Shown: positions 17,065 to 24,390 of the stretch, in pieces | Layout of the letters: each line of letters opens with the position of its first letter | How positions within the stretch are numbered: the stretch's first letter is position 1 | Assembly (NCBI GenBank): GCA_963762205.1 | Contig: CAVXJZ010000003.1 | Coordinates: 744,001 to 808,000 of the forward strand | Reading direction: 5' to 3' | Source of the DNA: VRUE01 sp963762205 | GTDB lineage: Bacteria > Actinomycetota > Thermoleophilia > Solirubrobacterales > 70-9 | Length of the DNA stretch: 64,000 nt | Notes under the pieces: model-generated | The model's database searches: none | What the model was told of the DNA's origin: nothing | Seen by the model: only the letters and a program-made list of their open reading frames with translations | Position numbers and translations under genes: made by a program

Positions 17065-17904
17065 ATGCCCGGGATAAGGACAAACGCAGCGGCCGAAGTG
17101 CTCGGCGTCAGCCCCAACACACTGCGCAGTTGGGAGCGGCGCTATGGCTTCCCGAGGCCGAAGCGAACCCCGGGGAACCATCGCAATTACGAGTTGGTCG
17201 AGCTGCAGACGCTGCGCGACGCCCTCGCCCAGACCGGCAACATCTCCTCCGCGATCGAGCTGACCCGTCAGCGCCAGGCCGCGCCGGCGAGCAGCGGCGA
17301 CCTGCTTGCCGCCCTCGAGCGCTTCGACGAGGACGCCGCCAATCGCGCGGTCGAGGAAAGCCTCGCCCTGCGTCCTCTCGAGCGCACCGTCGAGGAGTTG
17401 CTGCTGCCGGCGATCGACGCCCTCGCCGCCGACCCCGATCGCGACACCGAGCTCGAGTTCGGTGCCCGCTGGGCGATGGGCTGGCTGCACGGCGCCCGTC
17501 GCCTCACCTCCACGGCCTCCCGTCCCGCCGGCATCCTGCTGCTCGACTCGAGCAGCGGCAACGAAGCCGAGGCGGTCCACGCCCAGGCCCTCGACCTGAC
17601 CCTGCGCCGCGCCGGATTCCGTGTCCTGATGCTCTCCAGCGAGCTCGGCGACGAGCGCCTCGAGCGCGCCCTGCGCGCCCTCGACCCGACGGCCCTGGTT
17701 CTCTGCGGCCCCGGCGCCGACACGCCCTCGGCCGTGCGGCTGGTCCGCAAGATCCGCGAGGTGGGCTTCGAAGCGCCGCTCTTCGGCTTCCGCGCCAGCG
17801 GCCTGATCGGCGACGCGATCCCCTCCGCCGGCGAGGTCCCGAGTCAGGTGACCGGGATGCTCAACGCCGACCTGCGCCGGCGCGCCAGCCAGGCCTTCGC
17901 CTGA
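17065..17904 (+). CDS. MerR-type regulator with B12-binding-like domain
   Basis: 279 aa. The N-terminal winged helix (AAEVLGVSPNTLRSWERRYG, then NHRNYE) is MerR type. Residues 75-140 form a helical domain and 150-270 a Rossmann-like domain, matching CarH/LitR-style regulators with a cobalamin-binding region. The usual DxHxxG loop reads AVHAQA and the W-x9-EH motif of light-sensing members is not evident, so it may not bind adenosylcobalamin. Targets are unknown. A short hairpin (CCCGA-AGA-TCGGG, 16988-17000) and an AT-rich patch lie in its upstream region. Confidence 0.75.
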   Translation: MPGIRTNAAAEVLGVSPNTLRSWERRYGFPRPKRTPGNHRNYELVELQTLRDALAQTGNISSAIELTRQRQAAPASSGDLLAALERFDEDAANRAVEESLALRPLERTVEELLLPAIDALAADPDRDTELEFGARWAMGWLHGARRLTSTASRPAGILLLDSSSGNEAEAVHAQALDLTLRRAGFRVLMLSSELGDERLERALRALDPTALVLCGPGADTPSAVRLVRKIREVGFEAPLFGFRASGLIGDAIPSAGEVPSQVTGMLNADLRRRASQAFA

Positions 17905-17905
17905 G

Positions 17906-18628
17906 TCAGCTCTCGCTCCGCTCGTGGGGCAGCATGATCTCCGCCGCCTCGTCGGCGGTGATGTCCGGGTAGAGGCCGCGGATCACCGCGATCGCCACGG
18001 CGCCACCGACGAGCTCCGCGACCACGAAGCCCGGCACCGAGGCCGGGGCGATGCCCGCGAAGGTGTCGGAGAAGATGCGCCCGACGCTGATTGCCGGGTT
18101 GGCGAAGCTGGTCGAGCTGGTGAAGAAGTAGGCGGCGCCGATGTAGGCGCCGACAGCGGCGGGGGCGAGATTGCCGCGACGTGTGCGGGCCAGCGAGAAG
18201 ATCACGAGCAGCAGCCCGAGGGTCGCGACCACCTCGGCGAAGAGGTGGGCGGGAGAGGCGCGGTGGTTGGTGGAGATGCTGATCGCCGAGAGGGCGAACA
18301 TCGCGTTGGCGGTGACGGCGCCGGCGATGCAACCGCCGATCTGGGCCGGGATGTAGGCGAGGGCATGGCGCCAGCTCAGGCCCCCGAAGCGTGCGTCGAC
18401 CAAGGAGACGACCGGGTTGAAGTGGGCGCCCGAGACGGGCCCGAACATGAGGATGAAGGTGAACAGGCCGGCGGCCGTCGCCGCCGCGTTCTCGAAGAGC
18501 TGCAGGCCGACGTCCCCGGGCGAGAGCCGCGAAGCGGCGATGCCCGAGCCGATCACGGTCGCCGCGAGGAACGCCGAGCCGAGGAACTCGGCGAAGAGGC
18601 GGCGGGGAAGAGGGGCCGGCGGCGACAT
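17906..18628 (-). CDS. Aquaporin, arsenic-locus (AqpS-like) type
   Basis: A 240-aa MIP-family channel with six membrane spans. The first half-helix motif is NPV (71-73) and the second NPA (177-179). The residue after NPA is Ile (NPAISVGR) where water and glycerol channels have the selectivity-filter Arg; loss of this Arg is a feature I recall for arsenite-exporting AqpS. It is divergent from arsR, with arsC next, so the likely job is letting arsenite produced by ArsC leave the cell. It converges with the MerR gene 2 nt away. Confidence 0.85.
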   Translation of the reverse strand: MSPPAPLPRRLFAEFLGSAFLAATVIGSGIAASRLSPGDVGLQLFENAAATAAGLFTFILMFGPVSGAHFNPVVSLVDARFGGLSWRHALAYIPAQIGGCIAGAVTANAMFALSAISISTNHRASPAHLFAEVVATLGLLLVIFSLARTRRGNLAPAAVGAYIGAAYFFTSSTSFANPAISVGRIFSDTFAGIAPASVPGFVVAELVGGAVAIAVIRGLYPDITADEAAEIMLPHERSES

Positions 18629-18638
18629 CGCGGCGGCG

Positions 18639-18685
18639 ATGCTAAAACATTGACAACTCTGATTTCAATCGATATATCTAAATAG
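18639..18685. promoter_or_regulatory. Divergent aquaporin/arsR promoters with ArsR-type dyad
   Basis: On the plus strand a consensus TTGACA (18650-18655), a 17-nt spacer and TATATC (18673-18678) end 7 nt before ATG 18686, so arsR would be leaderless. On the minus strand TTGAAA (18668-18663), an 18-nt spacer and TAGCAT (18644-18639) serve the aquaporin. The segment TTTCAAT-CGATAT-ATCTAAA (18663-18682) is an imperfect AT-rich dyad across the arsR -10 and the aquaporin -35, the expected place for ArsR to repress both. Confidence 0.65.
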
Positions 18686-19039
18686 ATGACCGTCGATCTG
18701 GAGTTGTCCCCGAAGACGAAGCGCCCGGCCGGCGAGCCCTGCTGCGAGCCCGTCGTCTACCCCGACGTGGAGCGCGAGCAGGCGCAGCGCATGGCGGCAA
18801 TCGCCAAGGCCCTGGGCGACCCGATCCGGCTGCAGCTCGTCGACGTGCTGCGCAAGCACGCCGGCAAGGTCTGCGTCTGCGAGCTGGTGCCCCTCTTCGA
18901 CCTCTCCCAGCCGACCGTGTCCCACCATCTCAAGGTCCTGCGTGAGGCGGGTATCGTCGCCTCCGAGCGCAACGGGCTCTGGGCCTACTACTACGTGATC
19001 CCCGACTCCCTGGAGGAGCTCTCCGCATGGCTGACCTGA
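18686..19039 (+). CDS. arsR: ArsR-family metalloregulatory repressor
   Basis: A 117-aa winged-helix repressor. The recognition helix region is LSQPTVSHHLKVLREAGI (residues 73-90). The metal-sensing motif ELxVCEL-type appears as VCVCEL with C63 and C65; an additional Cys pair, C19-C20, is near the N-terminus. Arsenite or antimonite binding to these cysteines would release the repressor from the divergent promoter just upstream. The ATG is 7 nt after the -10. Its 3' end contains the start and Shine-Dalgarno sequence of the next small gene. Confidence 0.93.
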   Translation: MTVDLELSPKTKRPAGEPCCEPVVYPDVEREQAQRMAAIAKALGDPIRLQLVDVLRKHAGKVCVCELVPLFDLSQPTVSHHLKVLREAGIVASERNGLWAYYYVIPDSLEELSAWLT

Positions 19040-19194
19040 ACGCACCGGCGGGCGATGCGCCCGCCGCCTCGACCTGCTGCGCCCCCGAAGAGCAGGCGAC
19101 CTGCTGCAAACCGGCCGAGAAGGCGGAATGCTGCAGGCCGAAGGCGGTGACCTGTGGTTGCGCGAGGAAGCGCCGCGATCGAGACCGAGGCTAG
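19027..19194 (+). CDS. Small Cys-Cys repeat peptide in ars operon
   Basis: 55 aa, starting at ATG 19027 inside the last codons of arsR (13-nt overlap) with a strong GGAGGAG at 19012-19018, spacing 8. It carries three 9-residue units of the form [T/E]-C-C-x-P: C17-C18-A-P, C26-C27-K-P and C35-C36-R-P, then C43-G-C45 and a basic tail (ARKRRDRDRG). Eight of 55 residues are Cys. I do not know a named family for it. Its position between arsR and arsC and its vicinal thiols suggest arsenite/metal binding, as a sink, chaperone or metallothionein-like buffer; this is inference. Confidence 0.75.
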   Translation: MADLNAPAGDAPAASTCCAPEEQATCCKPAEKAECCRPKAVTCGCARKRRDRDRG

Positions 19195-19202
19195 TCGGCC
19201 CG

Positions 19203-19598
19203 ATGGCGAACGCGCTCTTCGTCTGCCTGCATAACGCCGGGCGCTCGCAGATGAGCCAGGCCCTGTTCGAGCGGGCCGGTGGCGGCCGGCACGGCTCCCG
19301 CTCGGCCGGCACGACCCCCGGCGACCGCGTGCACCCCGAGGTGGTGGAGGCGATGGCCGAGCTCGGCATCGACGTCGCCGGGCGCCGGCCGCGGCAGCTC
19401 ACCACCGAGGACGCCGAATGGGCCGACGTCGTCGTGACGATGGGCTGCGGCGACGAATGCCCCTACGTCCCGGGCACCCGCTACGTCGACTGGGACCTGC
19501 CCGACCCGAAGGACCGGCCGGTCGAGGAGGTGCGCGCGACGAGGGATGAGATCGCGGCGCGAGTCGAGAGCCTCGTCGCCGAGCTCGACAGCGCCTGA
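19203..19598 (+). CDS. arsC: Arsenate reductase, low-molecular-weight phosphatase type
   Basis: 131 aa from ATG 19203, 8 nt after the small Cys peptide. The P-loop CLHNAGR (C8-x5-R14) binds arsenate as it would phosphate; DLPDP near residue 100 supplies the general-acid Asp. The region TMGCGDECPYVPGTRYVDW has C81 and C85, placing it with the ArsC proteins that use thioredoxin or mycothiol. It reduces As(V) to As(III), which the divergent aquaporin could release. Confidence 0.93.
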   Translation: MANALFVCLHNAGRSQMSQALFERAGGGRHGSRSAGTTPGDRVHPEVVEAMAELGIDVAGRRPRQLTTEDAEWADVVVTMGCGDECPYVPGTRYVDWDLPDPKDRPVEEVRATRDEIAARVESLVAELDSA

Positions 19599-19632
19599 GT
19601 CGGCAGCTCCGTCCACGCCGTCTGGGGCCGAC

Positions 19633-19638
19633 TATCCT
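19633..19638 (+). promoter_or_regulatory. -10 element of lysC
   Basis: TATCCT, 9 nt before ATG 19648, leaving little or no leader. Confidence 0.45.
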
Positions 19639-19647
19639 CACTCGCCT

Positions 19648-20923
19648 ATGTCGGCAGTCGGCTCGGACATCGTCGTGATGAAGTTCGGCGGCACCTCGGT
19701 CGCGGGCGCCGAGCAGATCAAGCGCGCCGCGCGGCGGATGGTCGACGCCCGCGAGCGGGGCAAACGGGTCGTCGCCGTGCTATCGGCGCGGGGCAAGACG
19801 ACCGATGAGCTCGTCGCCCAGGCGATGGAGATCTCCGATCGCCCCGTAGCCCGCGAGATGGACATGCTGCTCTCGACCGGCGAGCGGATCTCCTGCGCGC
19901 TCTGCGCGATGGCGATCCACGACATGGGCCACAAGGCGATCTCGCTGACCGGCTCGCAGGCGGGGATCGTCACCGACTCCTCGCACACCAAGGCGCGGAT
20001 CATCGACGTGCGCGCCGACCGCATCAGGGACGCGCTGGGCGAGGACCGGATCGCGCTCGTCGCCGGCTTCCAGGGCGTCTCGACCCAGAGCCGCGACGTG
20101 ACCACACTCGGCCGCGGCGGCTCCGACACGACCGCCGTCGCCATCGCCGCGGCGCTCGCCGCCGAGGTCTGCGAGATCTACACCGATGTGGCCGGCGTCT
20201 TCAGCGCCGATCCGCGGATCGTCCCCGGCGCCCGCAAGCTGGTCGACGGTCTCGCACGAGGAGATGCTCGAGATGTCCGCCTCGGGGGCCAGGGTCCTGC
20301 AGCTGCGCTCGGTCGAGTACGCCCGCAACCACGGCGTCCGCATCCACTGCCGCAGCAGCTTCGAGGACGGCCCCGGTACCCTCGTCCTAGCCGAGGACGA
20401 AACCATGGAGCAACCCTTCGTTACAGCCGTGACCCACTCCGACGACGAGGCGCGCGTGACGCTGACCGGCGTCCGCGACGAGCCCGGCGTCGCGGGGCGG
20501 ATCTTCACCGCCCTGGCCGCCGCCAACGTCAACGTCGACGTGATCATCCAGAACGAGCCGGTGGGAGACGACGAGCTCGCCGACCTCTCCTTCACGGTCG
20601 ATCGCTCCGACCTGACGACGGCGACCGACACGATCGCCGGCCTCGGCGAGCTGAGCAGGGGCGTGCGCACCGACGAGCGGATCGGCAAGGTCTCGATCGT
20701 CGGCGCCGGGATGCGCTCGCACCCGGGCGTCGCCGCCAAGGTCTTCGAGGTCCTCGGCGGCGAGGGGATCAACATCGAGATGATCTCCACCTCGCCGATC
20801 AAAATCTCCTGCGTCATCTCAGCCGACCGCGTCCCGGACGCGGTCAGGGCGCTGCACGACGCCTTCGAGCTCGACGTGAAGACGGAACAGACCGCGACGT
20901 CATCCGCTCCCGCGAACCCCTGA
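19648..20923 (+). CDS. lysC: Aspartate kinase, frameshifted in this sequence
   Basis: The first frame (ATG 19648) encodes the aspartokinase catalytic domain: VMKFGGTSVAGAEQI, STGERISCAL, TLGRGGSDTTAVAIAAAL, EIYTDVAGVFSADPRIV. At 20241-20247 one extra base shifts the frame; without it the text runs KL.TVSHEEMLEMSASGAKV-like into the second frame with VLQLRSVEYARNHGVRIH and two ACT domains to 20923. Either this is an assembly error or the allele is broken. ATG 20404 (MEQPFVTAVTHSDDEARVTL), preceded by GAGG, lies where actinobacterial lysC genes start the separate beta (ACT-only) subunit, so that product is intact. The enzyme phosphorylates aspartate for Lys/Thr/Met synthesis; asd follows. Confidence 0.85.
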
Positions 20924-20949
20924 TGAGCCATACATGGACAGGGGTTCGC
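20912..20949 (+). promoter_or_regulatory. 11-bp hairpin across the lysC stop codon
   Basis: GCGAACCCCTG (20912-20922) and CAGGGGTTCGC (20939-20949) pair perfectly around a 16-nt loop. The lysC TGA is 20921-20923 and asd begins at 20979. No U run follows. It could adjust the lysC:asd expression ratio by partial termination, RNA processing or coupling. Confidence 0.5.
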
Positions 20950-20978
20950 TCCCACGTCCGGGCGTGGCGGGCGGCGGC

Positions 20979-22031
20979 ATGAGCGGCGCGAGCTACAGAG
21001 TCGGAGTGCTGGGTGCGACCGGGGCGGTCGGGTCGACGATTCTCGACGTCCTCGCCGAGCGCGACTTCCCGGCCTCCGAGGTGGTCCCCTTCGCCTCCCA
21101 GCGCTCGGCCGGCAGGCGGATCGAGTGGAACGGCTCGGCGCTCGAGTGCCGCGTGTTGAGCGAGGACACGATCGAGGGCCTCGACGTGGTCCTCTCCTCG
21201 GCCGGGGGCACGGTCAGCTCGGAGTGGGCGCCGAGGCTGGTCGAGGCGGGGGCGGTCGTGGTCGACAACACCAGCCACTGGCGGATGCACGAGGACGTGC
21301 CGCTGGTCGTCGCCGGGGTCAACCCCGACGCCGCCGATGGGCACCGGGGCATCGTCGCCAACCCGAACTGCACGGCGATGGTGGCGCTGATGGCGCTGGC
21401 GCCGATCCACCGCGCCGTCGGCCTCGAGCGCCTGGTCGTCTCCAGCTACCAGGCCGTGTCGGGCACCGGCCAACGCGCGATCGAGGAGATGCTGGCGCAG
21501 TCGCGGGCGGTCCTCGCCGGGGAGGAGCCGCAGCCGCCGTCGGTCTACCCGCACCAGATCGCCTTCAACGTCCTGCCTCAGGTCGAGGTCTTCAAGGACG
21601 GCGACGACTACACGACCGAGGAGCGCAAGGTGATGGCGGAGACCCGCAAGATCCTCGCGATCGGCGAGGAGGTCGGGATCTCGGTCACCTGCGCGCGCGT
21701 TCCCGTCGTCAGCGGCCACTCGGAGTCGATCAACGTCCAGACCCGAGGGGACCTCTCGCCCGCCGAGTGCCGCGAGCTGCTCGCCGGCTCGCCGGGCGTC
21801 GTCGTCGTCGACGACCCCGCCGCCGGCGAGTACCCGATGGCGCTCGACGCCGCGGGCCGCGACGAGGTGCTGGTCGGCCGCATCCGCCGCGACCCGGGCC
21901 AGGAGCGCTGCCTCAACCTCTGGGTCGCCGGCGACAACCTGCGCAAGGGCGCAGCGACCAACGCGGTCCAGGTCGCCGAGCTGCTCGTCGAGCGCGGCCT
22001 GCTCAGGCGGCCGGACGCCCGTTCGGCTTGA
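20979..22031 (+). CDS. asd: Aspartate-semialdehyde dehydrogenase
   Basis: 350 aa from ATG 20979 (an upstream in-frame ATG at 20934 sits inside the intergenic hairpin). It reduces aspartyl phosphate with NADPH (EC 1.2.1.11). The nucleotide-binding start is VGVLGATGAVGSTILDVLAE; the catalytic cysteine lies in NPNCTAMV near residue 131; SSYQAVSGTGQRAIEEM and ARVPVVSGHSESINVQT are family signatures. It is operonic with lysC. Its 3' end overlaps the convergent lipoprotein gene by 29 nt. Confidence 0.96.
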   Translation: MSGASYRVGVLGATGAVGSTILDVLAERDFPASEVVPFASQRSAGRRIEWNGSALECRVLSEDTIEGLDVVLSSAGGTVSSEWAPRLVEAGAVVVDNTSHWRMHEDVPLVVAGVNPDAADGHRGIVANPNCTAMVALMALAPIHRAVGLERLVVSSYQAVSGTGQRAIEEMLAQSRAVLAGEEPQPPSVYPHQIAFNVLPQVEVFKDGDDYTTEERKVMAETRKILAIGEEVGISVTCARVPVVSGHSESINVQTRGDLSPAECRELLAGSPGVVVVDDPAAGEYPMALDAAGRDEVLVGRIRRDPGQERCLNLWVAGDNLRKGAATNAVQVAELLVERGLLRRPDARSA

Positions 22032-22521
22032 CCACGAGCCAGAGGCCGCCGAACTCGGCGACGTCGTGGCAGAGGATCTGCCCCGGCGAGTCGTGCACGT
22101 AGTAGTAGAGCGGGTGGCCCGCGTAGGTCACCTGCAGCTTGCCGTTGCGGCGCTTGGTCGTGCCGAGCAGCCTCTGCTTGGCGCCGCCGACCGCCACGGG
22201 CCTGCCCCGGGTGATCACCGGCGGCCAGGCGCGCGCGCAGGCGCCATAGCAGCGGCTCGCCCGGCGGTCCTTGTCGAACAGGTAGAAGGCCTCGCCGCGA
22301 CGGTCGGCGATCACGCGGCCGTAGTCGGAGCGGACGACCTTGACCCGGGCTCCGCGGCGGGCGCTGCTCGTCGCCGGCTCGGCCGGGGCGCTGCCCGAGG
22401 CCGTCGGCCCCTTGGCGCTGCTCGTCGTCGCCCCACCCTGGGCGCCCTTGGCGCTCTCGTCGCCGCAGCCGGCCGCGACCAGTGCCAGCAGCGCCATCGG
22501 TATCAGTGCGAGGGCCCTCAT
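22003..22521 (-). CDS. Lipoprotein with Yx(F/W/Y)xxD repeats
   Basis: 172 aa. The signal peptide ends in a lipobox at LVAAGC (C19), so the mature protein should be lipid-anchored outside the membrane. A low-complexity Ser/Ala/Gly linker (20-55) precedes two copies of the 'secreted repeat of unknown function' motif, YLFDKD and YYYVHD, with SRCYGACARAWPP between, as in COG4315-type proteins. A good AGGAGGAG sits 7 nt before the ATG. Function unknown. Confidence 0.85.
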   Translation of the reverse strand: MRALALIPMALLALVAAGCGDESAKGAQGGATTSSAKGPTASGSAPAEPATSSARRGARVKVVRSDYGRVIADRRGEAFYLFDKDRRASRCYGACARAWPPVITRGRPVAVGGAKQRLLGTTKRRNGKLQVTYAGHPLYYYVHDSPGQILCHDVAEFGGLWLVVKPNGRPAA

Positions 22522-22606
22522 CCGCTCTCCTCCTAGATCGGGTTCGCGACCGAGTATCGGGGGCTTTCCTTACGAGCGCATTACAGCGAGCCGATCCGCC
22601 CCCGGC

Positions 22607-23083
22607 TCAGTCGCCGAGGTCCTCGGCGATCGTGCCGAAGCGGCCGACCAGGGTGTCGAAGAAGTCCTTCCGGGTGACGACCCCATGGACCCGCCCGGCG
22701 GTCGCGATCGGGACGATCAGCACCCTGTGATGGAGGAACAGCTCGGCCAGCTGGGTGTCCGAGTAGGTGTCCTCGACGAGGACGTGGTCGGTGGTCAGGT
22801 AGCGCCGGATCGGCTCCTCGGCGCAGTGGCTGCGCCGCTCGATCGTCTCGTCGGCGGAGCGCGAGATCATCGCCGCCGAGGCGAGCTCGCCGACGTAGCC
22901 GGGGAAGAGGGCGGTGAGGAACTCGCGCTCGCCGAAGATCCCGACGAAGCCGCCGTCCTTCTCGACCGCCGGCAGGGCGGGGAGGCCGACCTCGATCACC
23001 CGCCGGGCCGCCGGGCCGATCAGCTCGTCGGCGTCGAGCGGTTCGACCTCGCGAAGCGTGCTCTTGACAATCGAGTCGGGCAT
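22607..23083 (-). CDS. CBS-domain pair protein
   Basis: 158 aa made of two CBS motifs: residues 15-65 (ADELIGPAARRVIEVGLPALPAVEKDGGFVGIF split across the first repeat) and 95-150 (HVLVEDTYSDTQLAELFLHH, HGVVTRKDFFDTLV). CBS pairs usually sense adenine nucleotides. It is 10 nt downstream of the permease gene on the same strand, so it probably modulates that transporter. Confidence 0.82.
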   Translation of the reverse strand: MPDSIVKSTLREVEPLDADELIGPAARRVIEVGLPALPAVEKDGGFVGIFGEREFLTALFPGYVGELASAAMISRSADETIERRSHCAEEPIRRYLTTDHVLVEDTYSDTQLAELFLHHRVLIVPIATAGRVHGVVTRKDFFDTLVGRFGTIAEDLGD

Positions 23084-23093
23084 GGGTCGCTCC

Positions 23094-24365
23094 TCAGATC
23101 AGGATGTAGCGGATGGCAATGTATGCGGTGGCGAGGGTGATCGAGAGGATGGTCGCCGGCAGGCCGACCTTGAGGAAGGTGCCGAAGCCGATCGGCGTGC
23201 CCGCCCTTTCCGCCATGCCGGCGGCGGCGACGTTGGCGGCGGCGGCGATCATCGTCGCGTTTCCGCCGAAGCAGGCTCCCAGCGCCAGCGCCCACCAGTA
23301 GGCGTCGTCGCCGCCGGCACCGGCGCTCGCCTGCAGCTCCTTGACTACCGGGATCATCGCCGTCGTGAAGGGGATGTTGTCGACGACTCCGGAGCCGAGC
23401 GCCGCCACCCAGGTGATCCCGATCAGCTCGGCCGAGCGCTCGCCGCCGGTGATGTCCTTGACCCCGTCCGCGACGTGCCCGATCGCGCCGGTCGCCTCGA
23501 GGGCACCGACCATGACGAAGAGCGCGATGAAGAAGAAGAGGGTCGTCCACTCGATGCCAGAGAGGACTTTCTCGAGCTCGATCCGGGTGACCAGGAGACC
23601 GACCGCGGCCCCGGCCAGGGCGACCGTCGCCGGCTCGATGTGCAGCGCCTGATGGGCGAAGAAGGCGAGCACGGTCAGGATCAGCACGGGCCCGGTCCGG
23701 CGCAGCTCGGGCCAGTCGCGGATCGAGGCCGCGGCGTCGAGGCCCATCACCGAGCGCCGGTTCTCCTCGTCGACGTGGAGGCGGTTGCGGAAGAAGAGGT
23801 ACAGGAGCGGGATCGTCGCCGCGAAGGTGACGGCCACGATCGGGGCCAGGTTGGCGATGAACGCGTTGAAGCTGAGGCCGGTGGCGCCGGCGATGATGAT
23901 GTTCGGCGGGTCGCCGATCAGCGTCGCCGTGCCGCCGATGTTGGAGGCGATCACCTCGATGATCAGCAGCGGCACCGCCTCGATGTCGAGGGCGTCGGCG
24001 AGCAGGAAGGTGACCGGCGCGATCAGCAGGATCGTGGTCAGGTTGTCGAGGAACGCCGAGAGCACCGCGGTGGTGCCGGCGAGGCTCATCGTCACCGCGA
24101 AGGACCGGCCTCCCGAGAGCTGGCCGGCGCGGATCGCGACGAAGTCGTAGACCCCCGTCTGCTGCGTCAGGTAGACGAGGATCATCATCCCCGTCAGCAG
24201 GCCGATCGTGTTGAAGTCGACCGCCTCGATCGCCTGCTCCTGGGAGAAGTCGCCGACGAAGAGGACGACGATCGCCGCGCCGAGCAGGGCGATGTTGGTG
24301 CGGTGCATCTTCTCGCTGGCGATGATCGCCAGGCAGATCAGGAAGGTGGCGACGGCGATGGCCAT
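23094..24365 (-). CDS. ArsB/NhaD-family ion transporter
   Basis: 423 aa with about eleven hydrophobic spans and the ion-transporter (ArsB/NhaD/SLC13) repeats: AFLDNLTTILLIAPVTFLL and the paired GSGVVDNIPFTTAMIPVVKE in the second half, plus IGGTATLIGDPPNIIIAGAT and GACFGGNATMIAAAANV. Members move sodium, arsenite or dicarboxylates. An arsenite role is tempting because an ars locus lies 4 kb away, but the operon partner is a CBS protein, so sodium/proton exchange is equally possible. Confidence 0.82.
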   Translation of the reverse strand: MAIAVATFLICLAIIASEKMHRTNIALLGAAIVVLFVGDFSQEQAIEAVDFNTIGLLTGMMILVYLTQQTGVYDFVAIRAGQLSGGRSFAVTMSLAGTTAVLSAFLDNLTTILLIAPVTFLLADALDIEAVPLLIIEVIASNIGGTATLIGDPPNIIIAGATGLSFNAFIANLAPIVAVTFAATIPLLYLFFRNRLHVDEENRRSVMGLDAAASIRDWPELRRTGPVLILTVLAFFAHQALHIEPATVALAGAAVGLLVTRIELEKVLSGIEWTTLFFFIALFVMVGALEATGAIGHVADGVKDITGGERSAELIGITWVAALGSGVVDNIPFTTAMIPVVKELQASAGAGGDDAYWWALALGACFGGNATMIAAAANVAAAGMAERAGTPIGFGTFLKVGLPATILSITLATAYIAIRYILI

Positions 24366-24390
24366 GCGCGCCGCAGGGTATGCGACGAGC

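Noticed and set aside
23094..24365. Calling the ion transporter ArsB
   Set aside because: The fold is shared with NhaD and SLC13 proteins, and the operon partner is a CBS protein rather than an ars gene; only the superfamily is supported.
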